The translations under genes and the position numbers were made by a program. The notes under the pieces were generated by a model. That model did not search any database. It was not told where the DNA came from and saw only the letters and a program-made list of their open reading frames with translations. Positions 1 through 6,307 of a DNA stretch of 11,426 bases are shown in pieces; position 1 is the stretch's first letter, and every line of letters starts with the position of its first letter. The DNA is taken from positions 1 through 11,426 of the forward strand of contig JARKQO010000277.1 in NCBI GenBank assembly GCA_029974855.1, in the 5' to 3' direction. The DNA comes from Eubacteriales bacterium. GTDB lineage: Bacteria > Bacillota_A > Clostridia > Christensenellales > Aristaeellaceae.

Positions 1-1
1 A

Positions 2-574
2 CAGGCCTTTGACATCGGCAAAAAGCTGTTTGCGGATATCCGGCGGTACATCCATGCCCATGAGATGCCCGCCCCTTGCACTTTTTCCGCAGCACCCCGG
101 CCCCTTGCGCGGCTCGATTCACCCGTATGTGCCAGCATGCCCCCCCTATTGGAAAGCGACAGGGAGATGATTCCTCCCCCTGCCCCGGTCTCCGCCAAGG
201 GCAGGCTGGAGGAGAGGATGAGGCACATGGATGAGAGCTTTTCGGAGATGCTGCTGCGCAAGATCGACGAGAAGGGCATGACGGACGCCCAGTGCTACAA
301 AAAAGCCAACATTGACCGCAAGCTGTTCTCGAAAATCCGAAGCGACATCCATTACAGGCCCAGCAAGCCCACCGCTTTGGCCTTCGCCGTGGCCCTGGAG
401 CTGCCCCTGGAGGAGGCCAAGGATATGCTGGGGAAGGCGGGGTTCGCGCTTTCCCGCAGCAGCAGGTTCGACATCATCGTCGAATATTTCCTTGAGGCAG
501 GAAACTATAACATTTTTGAGATCAACGAGGCGCTGTTCGCCTTTGACCAAAGCCTGCTGGGGGCATATACCTGA
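2..574 (+). CDS. C-terminal part of a macro-domain-type protein with HTH-like tail (5' truncated)
   Basis: The frame is open from the window edge, so the start is missing and 190 residues are visible. The first ~20 residues ([20 protein letters not shown]) look like the last strand and helix of a macro domain, the fold that binds or hydrolyses ADP-ribose. A Pro/Ala-rich linker follows (about residues 22-65). The remaining ~120 residues are a helical, HTH-like domain: [18 protein letters not shown], then [11 protein letters not shown], then a conserved-looking end [18 protein letters not shown] recall this architecture (macro domain, linker, this C-terminal domain) from Clostridia proteins of roughly 330 aa, but the catalytic part lies outside the window, so ADP-ribose hydrolysis is inference. 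The internal ATG at 65 is unlikely to be the start because similarity continues upstream of it. The VWA gene follows after 128 bp on the same strand. Confidence 0.7.
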   Translation, partial: QAFDIGKKLFADIRRYIHAHEMPAPCTFSAAPRPLARLDSPVCASMPPLLESDREMIPPPAPVSAKGRLEERMRHMDESFSEMLLRKIDEKGMTDAQCYKKANIDRKLFSKIRSDIHYRPSKPTALAFAVALELPLEEAKDMLGKAGFALSRSSRFDIIVEYFLEAGNYNIFEINEALFAFDQSLLGAYT

Positions 575-651
575 GCACTCCCGGCGGTTCCGCTTTTGGA
601 ATGATTTGTCGCCTGCCATGCGACCCTTCTTCCCCTCCAATCCCTCATGAT

Positions 652-681
652 GTAGCGGTAAGGGAAAAACCCATCGGCTAC
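652..681 (+). other. Possible leader hairpin upstream of the VWA gene
   Basis: GTAGC (652-656) pairs with GCTAC (677-681), and GGG (662-664) pairs with CCC (670-672) around an AAAAA loop, with an internal loop between the stems. It ends just before the AAGGAGG ribosome binding site (688-694) of the VWA gene, has no following T tract and so is not a terminator. I saw no convincing sigma-A promoter in the 575-702 gap, so the VWA gene may be co-transcribed with the upstream gene. Any role for the hairpin is speculative. Confidence 0.25.
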
Positions 682-702
682 ATTTTGAAGGAGGAATGGA
701 CA

Positions 703-1356
703 ATGAAACAGAACAGGACGGAGCTGGTATTCATCCTGGACCGAAGCGGGTCCATGGCAGGCCTGGAGGAGGACACCATCGGCGGGTTCAATGCCATGAT
801 CCGCAAGCAGAAGCAGGAGGACGGGGAGGCCATCGTCTCCACGGTGCTGTTTGACCATGTCAGTGAGGTGATCCATGACCGGCTTGACTTGCGGCGCATC
901 GCCCCCATGACCCGGAAGGAATACTTCGTGAGGGGCAACACCGCCCTTCTGGACGCCATGGGCGACGCGATTCATCACATCGGCAACGTTCACAAATACG
1001 CCCGGGAGGAAGACAGGCCGGAGCGCACCGTGTTTGTGATCACCACGGACGGGATGGAAAACGCCAGCCACCGGTACGAGGCCAAGGAGGTAAAGCGGAT
1101 GATCCAGCGGCAAAAGAGCAAGTACCACTGGGAGTTCCTGTTTCTGGGAGCCAATATCGACGCGGTGGAAACCGCTGGGCGTTTTGGCATCAGCCGGGAC
1201 CGGGCCGCCAACTTTCACAGTGACCCTGTGGGAACGCAGCTGAATTACCAGGTCATGGGAGAGGCAATCAGCCAAATGCGCCGGGGAGCGCCCCTGTCAC
1301 CTTGTTGGTGCAGGGCCATTGAAGAGGATTACGAAAAGAGAAAGGAAAAGAGATAG
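703..1356 (+). CDS. VWA-domain protein (TerY-like single-domain)
   Basis: A 217-aa cytoplasmic protein consisting almost entirely of one von Willebrand factor type A domain, which binds a divalent metal and usually mediates protein-protein contacts. The metal-ion-dependent adhesion site looks complete: D13-x-S15-x-S17 (DRSGS) after strand 1, T80 in GNTALLDA, and D116 in ITTDGMENAS. The late segment FLGANIDAVETAGRFGI is typical of the small stand-alone VWA proteins often grouped with TerY. There is no signal peptide or transmembrane segment. The start at 703 is chosen over in-frame codons further upstream because AAGGAGG (688-694) lies 8 nt before it. The C-terminus is charged (EEDYEKRKEKR). 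Its neighbour, a macro-domain-type protein, suggests a functional pair, but the target of the VWA domain cannot be read from sequence. Confidence 0.85.
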   Translation: MKQNRTELVFILDRSGSMAGLEEDTIGGFNAMIRKQKQEDGEAIVSTVLFDHVSEVIHDRLDLRRIAPMTRKEYFVRGNTALLDAMGDAIHHIGNVHKYAREEDRPERTVFVITTDGMENASHRYEAKEVKRMIQRQKSKYHWEFLFLGANIDAVETAGRFGISRDRAANFHSDPVGTQLNYQVMGEAISQMRRGAPLSPCWCRAIEEDYEKRKEKR

Positions 1357-1357
1357 G

Positions 1358-1389
1358 CGGCAGAAGGCTCATGGCTTGCCGTTGTTTTT
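1358..1389 (+). terminator. Weak terminator-like hairpin after the VWA gene
   Basis: CGGCA (1358-1362) pairs with TGCCG (1377-1381), followed by TTGTTTTT (1382-1389). The stem is short and the loop long (14 nt), so the structure is weak. It lies immediately after the VWA stop and overlaps the 3' end of the convergent 80-aa gene, where a terminator would be expected. Confidence 0.3.
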
Positions 1390-1611
1390 CACCTCATCTG
1401 CCAAAAACAGAATCACATCTTCCGGTGTTGGAACCATTCCCTCGCAGGGGATTCGCTTCCAATAGGCTTTCACACGCGGGTCTTGATTACACAGGCCGAT
1501 AAGAATGGCCTTGCGGATTTCTTCCCGGATTTCCGCCGTGGTTTTGCCTTCCCGCAGGGCAATGCGTTTCAGTGCGGTGGCTGCCATGATCTGTCTGCTC
1601 TGCTCCATCAT
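1369..1611 (-). CDS. 80-aa helical protein, possibly Spo0A_C-like
   Basis: A small, mostly helical protein with no signal peptide or membrane segment. The central part, LREGKTTAEIREEIRKAILIGL, resembles the second half of the Spo0A C-terminal DNA-binding domain (compare its PSRVERAIRHAIEVAW region), and the tail PTPEDVILFLADEVK is a further helix. I recall short Clostridia proteins of this shape carrying a Spo0A C-terminal-domain annotation, but the similarity here is weak and full Spo0A is much longer, so a sporulation role should not be assumed. The ATG at 1611 is preceded on its strand by AGAGGTGA, well spaced; the next codon is also ATG. It is transcribed divergently from the XRE regulator, and its predicted promoter is covered by two matching palindromes, so it is probably that regulator's target. 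Confidence 0.65.
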   Translation of the reverse strand: MMEQSRQIMAATALKRIALREGKTTAEIREEIRKAILIGLCNQDPRVKAYWKRIPCEGMVPTPEDVILFLADEVKNNGKP

Positions 1612-1623
1612 CGTTCACCTCTC

Positions 1624-1667
1624 TACGCACAAGCGTAGCATATTTCGGAATACTACGCAAGTGCGTA
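1624..1667. promoter_or_regulatory. Twin palindromic operator between divergent genes
   Basis: Two 14-bp palindromes share the consensus TACGC-N4-GCGTA: TACGCACAAGCGTA (1624-1637) and TACGCAAGTGCGTA (1654-1667). Their centres are exactly 30 bp apart, close to three helical turns, so two dimers could bind on the same face. A weaker symmetric element, TATT-TCGG-AATA (1641-1652 region), lies between them. The location between an XRE-family regulator and the divergent 80-aa gene is the standard place for an autoregulatory operator. That this XRE protein is the binder is inference from position. Confidence 0.6.
1632..1660 (-). promoter_or_regulatory. Predicted sigma-A promoter of the 80-aa gene
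   Basis: On the minus strand, -35 TTGCGT (1660-1655), a 17-bp spacer, and an extended -10, TGC TACGCT (1640-1632). Transcription would begin near 1625, giving a leader of about 14 nt that still contains the AGAGGTGA ribosome binding site. The -10 lies inside one palindrome of the twin operator and the -35 inside the other. The hexamers are imperfect, so confidence rests on the spacing and the extended -10. Confidence 0.45.
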
Positions 1668-1713
1668 TACCAACAGCCAGGTCCCCGGATACGATAAACC
1701 CGAGGTGATTTCC

Positions 1714-1956
1714 TTGGCTGTAAAGGACGCTGTGGTGGACCGGCTGATGGAAATATGCAAGGGGCGGAACATCAAACCCAATGAACTGGCCACGTTGGCG
1801 GGGGTTACGGCCTCCACGGTGTATAGCATGCTGGATGGCCGCCGCAGGGACGTTTCCATCGTGACCCTCAAGAAGCTGTGCGACGGGCTGGGGATCACGT
1901 TGGGGGAGTTCTTTTCCACGCCCGCCTTTGATGCGTTGGAGCAGGAAATCAGATAG
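1714..1956 (+). CDS. Small XRE/Cro-C1-family transcriptional regulator
   Basis: An 80-aa protein that is essentially one helix-turn-helix domain of the XRE type. N-E-L-A (23-26), A-G-V (29-31) and S-T-V (34-36) mark helices 2 and 3, followed by TLKKLCDGLGITLGEFF, the usual family ending, and a short helical tail (FDALEQEIR). There is no second sensing domain, so it most likely acts as a dimeric repressor. The start is decided by the ribosome binding site: GAGGTGA (1702-1708) lies 5 nt before TTG at 1714, whereas the alternative GTG at 1705 lies inside that sequence and cannot be served by it; using GTG would add three residues. The divergent 80-aa gene and the twin palindromes suggest local and autogenous regulation. 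Confidence 0.8.
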   Translation: MAVKDAVVDRLMEICKGRNIKPNELATLAGVTASTVYSMLDGRRRDVSIVTLKKLCDGLGITLGEFFSTPAFDALEQEIR

Positions 1957-1973
1957 AGGAAGAAGAGAGGTTC

Positions 1974-2015
1974 TCTCCCTCAGGCGGCTTCGCCGCCAGT
2001 TCCCTCACAGAGGGA
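1974..2015. repeat. Intergenic palindromic element with two hairpins
   Basis: After the XRE stop there are two adjacent perfect hairpins: GGCGGC-TTC-GCCGCC (1983-1997) and TCCCTC-ACA-GAGGGA (2001-2015). The upstream CTCCCTC can also pair with the downstream GAGGGAG, giving an alternative long-range stem. I recall very similar palindromes scattered in Oscillospirales intergenic spaces, but only one copy is present here, so dispersed-repeat status is from general knowledge. There is no T tract, so it is not a classical terminator. The gap 1957-2161 contains no gene. Confidence 0.5.
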
Positions 2016-2051
2016 GCGTACATGCTTACGCCTCCAGCAGAATATGAAAGA

Positions 2052-2087
2052 AAACGGCCTCCCTGTTCATCCGCAGGAAGGTCGTTT
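2052..2087 (-). terminator. Rho-independent terminator of glnN (possibly bidirectional)
   Basis: AAACGGCCT (2052-2060) pairs with AGGTCGTTT (2079-2087) with one G-T wobble, and inside it CCTG (2062-2065) pairs with CAGG (2074-2077) around an 8-nt loop, with a single C-A mismatch between the stems. Read on the minus strand, the stem runs into TTTTCTTTC, a usable U tract, so it most likely ends glnN transcription. On the plus strand the tract is poorer (TTTCTGC), so termination of the XRE transcript is less certain. Confidence 0.65.
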
Positions 2088-2112
2088 CTGCTATGGGTAT
2101 TAAAAGGTGGGT

Positions 2113-2130
2113 CCAGGGATATATCCCTGG
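2113..2130. repeat. 18-bp perfect palindrome, copy of a dispersed element
   Basis: CCAGGGATATATCCCTGG is a perfect palindrome about 32 bp beyond the glnN stop. On the minus strand it is preceded by CCCCG and followed by ACCCACCTTTT. The same layout occurs on the plus strand near 10741-10774, where the palindrome is followed by ACCCGCTTTT. The flanking identity indicates one repeat family in opposite orientations. Being followed by a T-rich stretch, it may also help to end the glnN transcript. Confidence 0.55.
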
Positions 2131-2141
2131 CGGGGATGCAA

Positions 2142-2154
2142 GGGGCAGCGCCCC
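2142..2154. other. Hairpin directly after the glnN stop
   Basis: GGGGC-AGC-GCCCC lies 7 bp beyond the glnN stop. It can be extended by GCA (2138-2140) pairing with TGC (2156-2158) across an A-A mismatch, giving a strong 3'-UTR structure. It has no T tract of its own. A transcript-stabilising or attenuating role is a guess. Confidence 0.4.
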
Positions 2155-2161
2155 ATGCCCC

Positions 2162-4252
2162 TTACATGCTGCTCAGCAGCTCCTGATACGTAGGCATGGG
2201 CCAGTACTCGGCCCCCACCAAGGTTTCCAGGGTGTCCCCGGCCTCCCGCAGCCGCTGCATGGAGGCGAAGATCACGTCCCGGGTATACAGGGCCCTGTCC
2301 AGGACGGGGCCCTCCTGGGGCTGCTCCTTCAAGGCGTTCTCCAGCCCATTCAACTCCCGGGTCAGGGCCTCCATCTGAGAGCTGATGGCCGTCAGCAGGG
2401 CGGATTCCGTCTCCACTGAGCCGCCGGGGAGCAGCTCCTTTTTCAGGAGGGCTTCCTGGGCCACGTCCTTGGAATAGGCGATGGCTGCGGGGAGGATCAT
2501 CCGCCGGGCCATGTCCAGCATGCACAGGGCCTCGATGTCGATGACCTTGATGTAGTTCTCCATGTGGATTTCGTAGCGGCTGTGGACTTCTTGGGAGCTG
2601 AAAACCTTGTGGGTCTCAAAGAGCCGGATGTTCTTCTCCAGCAGGTAGTAGGGCAGGGCCTCCACGGTGTTTTTCAGGTTCAGCAGGCCCCGGCTTGCGG
2701 CCTCCTTCACCCAGGCCTCGTCGTAGCCGTTGCCGTTGAAGATGATGCGCATGTGCTTGCTGAGGACCCGGCGGATCAGGGCGTTCAGGGCGGCGGTGAA
2801 GTCCGGGGCGGTCTCCAGCTCGTCGGCGTAGTTTTTCAGGCTTTCGGCGATGGCGGTGTTGAGCATCACGTTGGGGCCGCTGATGCTGGCGGAGCTGCCC
2901 AGGCTGCGGAACTCAAACTTGTTGCCGGTGAAGGCGAAGGGGGAGGTGCGGTTGCGGTCCGTGGAATCCTTGGGGAACTTGGGCAGCACGTGGACCCCTA
3001 GGCGCATCTGGGTGCGGCCGGGAGAGGCGTAGGCCCGCTCGCTGACGATGGAATCGATGATCTGGTTCAGCTCGTCCCCCAAAAAGATGCTGATGATGGC
3101 CGGGGGCGCTTCATAGCCGCCCAGGCGGTGGTCGTTGCCGGGGCTGGAGACGGCAATGCGCAGCAGATCCTGGTAATCGTCCACCGCCTCGATGACGGCG
3201 GAGAGGAACAGCAGAAATTGGGCGTTTTCGCAGGGGGTATCCCCGGGGTCCAGCAGGTTGGCCCCGGTGTTGGTGGACAGGGCGTAGTTGTTGTGCTTGC
3301 CGCTGCCGTTGACGCGGCCAAAGGGCTTTTCATGGAGCAGGCAGACCATGCCGCAGCGGTCCGCCACCTTCTTCATGATGTCCATCACCAGCTGGTTGTG
3401 GTCCGCGGCGATGTTCACGGTGGAGTAGACCGGCACCATCTCGTGCTGGCAGGGGGCGGCCTCGTTGTGCTCCGTTTTGCAGAGCACCCCCAGCTTCCAA
3501 AGCTCCTGGTTCAGCTGGTCCATGAACTGCTGCACCCTGGGCTTGATGACGCCGAAATAGTGGTCGTCCAGCTCCTGGCCCTTGGGGGGCTTGGCCCCAA
3601 AGAGGGTGCGGCCGGTATGGATCAAATCCGGGCGCTGGCGGTAGGTGGCCTTGTCCACCAGAAAATACTCCTGCTCGGCCCCCACGGTGGGCACCACCCG
3701 GGTCACCTCGGTATTCCCAAAGAGCTTCAGCACCCGCAGGGCCTGGCGGTTCAGGGCCTCCATGGAGCGCAGCAAAGGGGTTTTCTGGTCCAGGGCCTCG
3801 CCGCCGTAGCTGCAAAAGGCCGTGGGGATACACAGGGTGCCGTCCTTGATGAAGGCGTAGCTGGTGGGGTCCCAGGTGGTATAGCCCCGGGCCTCGAAGG
3901 TGGCCCGCAGTCCGCCGGAGGGGAAGGAGCTGGCGTCCGGCTCGCCCCGGACTAACTCCTTGCCGCTGAACTCCAGCATGATGGCGCCCCCGCCCTGGGG
4001 ACAGACGAAGGACTCGTGCTTCTCGGCGGTGACCCCGGTCATGGGCTGGAACCAGTGGGTGTAATGGGTGGCCCCATGCTCCAGGGCCCAGTCCTTCATG
4101 GCCCCGGCCACCACCCCGGCGATGGCGGGGTCCAAAGAGCGTCCCTGCTCGATGGTGCGCTTCAGGGCCAGGTAGGTTTCCGCGGGAAGCCGCTCCCGCA
4201 TGGCGGCGTCGTTGAATACCGATTCACCGAAAATATCGCAGGGATTGGCCAA
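2162..4252 (-). CDS. glnN: Glutamine synthetase type III
   Basis: ATP-dependent condensation of ammonium and glutamate to glutamine in the cytoplasm, the main ammonium-assimilation reaction. At 696 aa it has the length of type III enzymes (about 700 aa), much longer than GlnA types I/II. Conserved segments in order: IFGESVFND near the N-terminus, [10 protein letters not shown] (191-200), [13 protein letters not shown] (259-271), [14 protein letters not shown] (314-327), [16 protein letters not shown] (373-388) and [16 protein letters not shown] (441-456), covering the glutamate-, metal- and nucleotide-binding core. The start is TTG at 4252: AAAGGGG sits about 8 nt upstream, a stop lies a little further up in frame, no ATG or GTG intervenes, and the N-terminus then aligns with the family; the first internal ATG would remove conserved residues. 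The gene appears monocistronic, with a promoter overlapping the upstream terminator and its own terminator at 2052-2087. No PII, GlnR or amt gene is visible nearby. Confidence 0.96.
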   Translation of the reverse strand: MANPCDIFGESVFNDAAMRERLPAETYLALKRTIEQGRSLDPAIAGVVAGAMKDWALEHGATHYTHWFQPMTGVTAEKHESFVCPQGGGAIMLEFSGKELVRGEPDASSFPSGGLRATFEARGYTTWDPTSYAFIKDGTLCIPTAFCSYGGEALDQKTPLLRSMEALNRQALRVLKLFGNTEVTRVVPTVGAEQEYFLVDKATYRQRPDLIHTGRTLFGAKPPKGQELDDHYFGVIKPRVQQFMDQLNQELWKLGVLCKTEHNEAAPCQHEMVPVYSTVNIAADHNQLVMDIMKKVADRCGMVCLLHEKPFGRVNGSGKHNNYALSTNTGANLLDPGDTPCENAQFLLFLSAVIEAVDDYQDLLRIAVSSPGNDHRLGGYEAPPAIISIFLGDELNQIIDSIVSERAYASPGRTQMRLGVHVLPKFPKDSTDRNRTSPFAFTGNKFEFRSLGSSASISGPNVMLNTAIAESLKNYADELETAPDFTAALNALIRRVLSKHMRIIFNGNGYDEAWVKEAASRGLLNLKNTVEALPYYLLEKNIRLFETHKVFSSQEVHSRYEIHMENYIKVIDIEALCMLDMARRMILPAAIAYSKDVAQEALLKKELLPGGSVETESALLTAISSQMEALTRELNGLENALKEQPQEGPVLDRALYTRDVIFASMQRLREAGDTLETLVGAEYWPMPTYQELLSSM

Positions 4253-4296
4253 GAACAGGACCCCTTTCTCAGGCGGCAGGGCAGATTACGAGGCTC

Positions 4297-4325
4297 AGTA
4301 TAACGAAAAACGGCCGGGGGAGCAA
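4297..4325 (-). promoter_or_regulatory. Predicted glnN promoter, embedded in a terminator
   Basis: On the minus strand, -35 TTGCTC (4325-4320), a spacer of exactly 17 bp, and -10 TATACT (4302-4297), giving a leader of about 40 nt before the TTG start of glnN. The -35 hexamer lies in the loop and stem edge of the terminator hairpin of the preceding gene, and the spacer is formed by the hairpin arm and its T tract. Hexamer quality and spacing are good for sigma-A. Confidence 0.6.
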
Positions 4326-4346
4326 GTACCCCCGGGCCGTTTTTTT
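4306..4346 (-). terminator. Strong bidirectional rho-independent terminator of the operon
   Basis: The left arm ACGGCC-GGGGG (4310-4320) pairs with CCCCCGGGCCGT (4329-4340) with one bulged base, around the 8-nt loop AGCAAGTA (4321-4328). Read on the minus strand, the hairpin is followed by TTTTTC and ends the operon whose last gene stops at 4392. On the plus strand it is followed by seven T residues, but no plus-strand gene needs it here. Confidence 0.85.
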
Positions 4347-4391
4347 GTAAAGCGGACAGAAAGAACCCATGGGGGACAAGTCCCAAGGCCT

Positions 4392-6095
4392 TTAGGGGAT
4401 GGCTTTGGGGTCCGTATCCACCTTGGGGGCCAGGGCCGCCTCCACCGGGGAGATCCCCTGTCCGCCGCCCATCACCTGGGCCTGAGGCAGCCGGAAATGG
4501 GGCAGAAACAGGAGCGCCGCCTGGCCGGCCGCCTGGGTGAGAAGCTTTTCCAGCGCCTCCTGGCTCAGGGCGGGCAGGACCTGGAGGCCCTGGGCGTCAA
4601 AGGAATCCAAAGGCCATTTGGCCACGGTTTTCCCGGAGAGGGAAAGCTCCAGCACCTGGGGCAGGTCTTCGGAGGACACCTTGAGGGTCGCCTCCAGGGA
4701 GGTGGAGGCGTTCTTGGCGGGCTTGCTGGCAAAGGCGGCGCTGGCGGTGATCTCCAGGGCCGGGAACTGGTAGTAGGTGGCCAGCTCCGCCTGGGTCAGG
4801 GAGATTTCCTCCCCCTGTTCATTTTGGGTCGTCAGCAGGGGACTCAGGGACAGCTCCAGGCTGTGGGTGAGGGTTTCCACGCCCTCCCGGTCCAGGTTCC
4901 CGGCCTGGGTGTGGGTCAGGGTAAAGGCGGCGGACAGGGTTTTGCCCAGTGCCTGGTCCTGGGCCTCCCCCACCTGGAAGCCCACAAGGCCCCGGGGCTC
5001 CCGGCGCAGGGTCCCCTGATACACGGTGACACCGGTGAGGCTGTGGTAAACCTGGTACTCCAGCCGCAAAGACAGCACCTGGCTCTCCAGGGACAGGACG
5101 TTGCTGTCCGGCAGGTCCCCCTCCCCGGCGGTGCGGTCATAGTTCAGGGCCAGGGCTCCCCCCTGGGCGTCGTAGAAGGGCAGGCGCAGGTGGAGGGCCA
5201 AGGTGTCGCCCTTTAAGCTCACGGTGCGGGAGATGGTCATTTCCTCCCCCAGGGGAAGGGCGTCGATGGCGGCAAAGTAATGGCTTTGGAGCTTGGGCTC
5301 CAAAAAGCGCCGGGCCTGTTCCCGGGGCAGCAAGGCCTGGAGCTGGGGCAGCAGCACCGGGTCCGAAAGCAGGTCCAGCACCATCTGCTTCAGTTGGGCC
5401 TTGATGGCCGCCGGAGTGATGGCGTACTTCACCTCCATGGTGGTGGTGCCGTCCTCCAGCTTGCCCAGCACGGCGCTTTGCCTGTATCCCTCGATCCACA
5501 GGTCGATCTTGGTGGTGAAGGGGACCAGGGCCTCCGCCAGGGCATCCTCCCCGGAGAACTGCCCCTGGAAGCCCAAAGAGGCCAGGAAGGACAGCAAGGA
5601 GGGCACGGCGGTCTGGCCCAGCAGCCCTTCCACCGCCTGGGCCAGGGCCCCCGGTACCGCCGGGGCGGCGCCGGTTTGGGCTTCCCCGGGGCTGTGAAGG
5701 GCCAGCCAGTCCGGCCCCAGGAGATTGCTTTTCAGGAACGCGCCCCCCTCCTTGAAGGACAGGTACAGGGACGCCTGGGGGTTACTGGTGTCAGGATAGA
5801 GCAAGGAAAGGCGGCGCTCCGCGGGAAGGCCGGCGGCAACGTCCTCCCGGGCGTAGATGTAGGCCAGGTCCAGCACGATGGGGGAGGCGGTGGTGATGGC
5901 CTCCGCCTCCCGGTCCTGGGCGGCGGTAAGGGACAGGGAGAGGGTGCCGGTAAAGCCGCTGCCCGCTTCCAGCTGCTTTTCCAGCTTTTCCGCCACGGAG
6001 TAATCCAGGCTGGCGGCCAGCCCCGGGGCAAGGGTCCCAAGCCCCAGGCAGGCCAGGAGCACTAGGGCCAGGAGGGAGCGCAGCTTACGGTTCAT
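4392..6095 (-). CDS. Secreted protein A, unknown function, paralogue-like to B
   Basis: A 567-aa exported protein that I do not recognise. The N-terminus is a classical signal peptide: MNRKLR, a hydrophobic core of about 20 residues, and an A-x-A-type site with cleavage near A27 (PGLA/AS). A Cys at 16 lies inside the core in a poor lipobox context (LLAC), so lipoprotein status is unlikely; there are no other cysteines. The mature part is rich in alternating hydrophobic/polar segments typical of beta strands (TISRTVSLKGDTLALHLRLP, VLSLRLEYQVY). The last ~75 residues include GLQVLPALSQEALEKLLTQA and HFRLPQAQ, which resemble the end of the next gene upstream. No catalytic motif, cell-wall anchor or transmembrane helix is seen. 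ATG at 6095 is preferred over GTG at 6098 because AAGGAGGAATCTGTGATG closely matches the initiation region of protein B. A strong terminator follows. Confidence 0.8.
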   Translation of the reverse strand: MNRKLRSLLALVLLACLGLGTLAPGLAASLDYSVAEKLEKQLEAGSGFTGTLSLSLTAAQDREAEAITTASPIVLDLAYIYAREDVAAGLPAERRLSLLYPDTSNPQASLYLSFKEGGAFLKSNLLGPDWLALHSPGEAQTGAAPAVPGALAQAVEGLLGQTAVPSLLSFLASLGFQGQFSGEDALAEALVPFTTKIDLWIEGYRQSAVLGKLEDGTTTMEVKYAITPAAIKAQLKQMVLDLLSDPVLLPQLQALLPREQARRFLEPKLQSHYFAAIDALPLGEEMTISRTVSLKGDTLALHLRLPFYDAQGGALALNYDRTAGEGDLPDSNVLSLESQVLSLRLEYQVYHSLTGVTVYQGTLRREPRGLVGFQVGEAQDQALGKTLSAAFTLTHTQAGNLDREGVETLTHSLELSLSPLLTTQNEQGEEISLTQAELATYYQFPALEITASAAFASKPAKNASTSLEATLKVSSEDLPQVLELSLSGKTVAKWPLDSFDAQGLQVLPALSQEALEKLLTQAAGQAALLFLPHFRLPQAQVMGGGQGISPVEAALAPKVDTDPKAIP

Positions 6096-6110
6096 CACAG
6101 ATTCCTCCTT

Positions 6111-6298
6111 TTGGTCGCCCGCCCCTGGGCTTTGCCCAGTCGCGGGTACGCAATTCGCCGCCTCCGGCGGCTCGGTTGGTAGTCGGGGCTAAAGCCCCTC
6201 CCATTTGGTCGCCCGCCCCTGGGCTTCGCCCAGTCGCGGGTATGCAATTCGCCGCCTCCGGCGGCTCGGTTGCTAGTCGGGGCTAAAGCCCCTCCCTC
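6111..6298. repeat. Two tandem copies of a 94-bp triple-hairpin repeat
   Basis: Copy 1 starts at 6111 and copy 2 at 6205, a period of 94 bp. Over the first 92 bp the copies differ at only three positions (TTT/TTC in the first loop, TAC/TAT, and TTGG/TTGC). Each copy holds three hairpins, in copy 1: CTGGGC-TTT-GCCCAG (6125-6139), GCCGCC-TCC-GGCGGC (6157-6171) and GGGGC-TAAA-GCCCC (6185-6198). The array fills almost the entire gap between two genes of the same operon, so it is probably transcribed. The first difference lies in a hairpin loop, so folding is unaffected by it. There is no ORF or transposase inside. Confidence 0.85.
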
Positions 6299-6307
6299 TT
6301 TATAGGG

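Noticed and set aside
505..1275. Minus-strand frame opposite the VWA gene
   Set aside because: Overlaps a well-supported VWA domain and has no recognisable domain itself.
3128..3955. Plus-strand open frame opposite glnN
   Set aside because: Val/Gly/Gln/His-rich antisense shadow of a clearly recognised enzyme.
4200..6065. Two long plus-strand frames opposite secreted protein A
   Set aside because: Gly/Gln-rich shadows; the minus-strand frame has a signal peptide, a ribosome binding site and a terminator.
4392..6095. Lipoprotein assignment for secreted protein A based on LLAC at residues 13-16
   Set aside because: The Cys lies in the middle of the hydrophobic core, the lipobox fit is poor, and a better signal peptidase I site follows near residue 27.
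6111..6298. CRISPR array
   Set aside because: Only two contiguous copies of a long unit with no variable spacers and no cas genes.
6111..6298. Insertion sequence or MITE with target-site duplication
   Set aside because: No terminal inverted repeats bounding the unit and no clear flanking duplication; the copies are head-to-tail.
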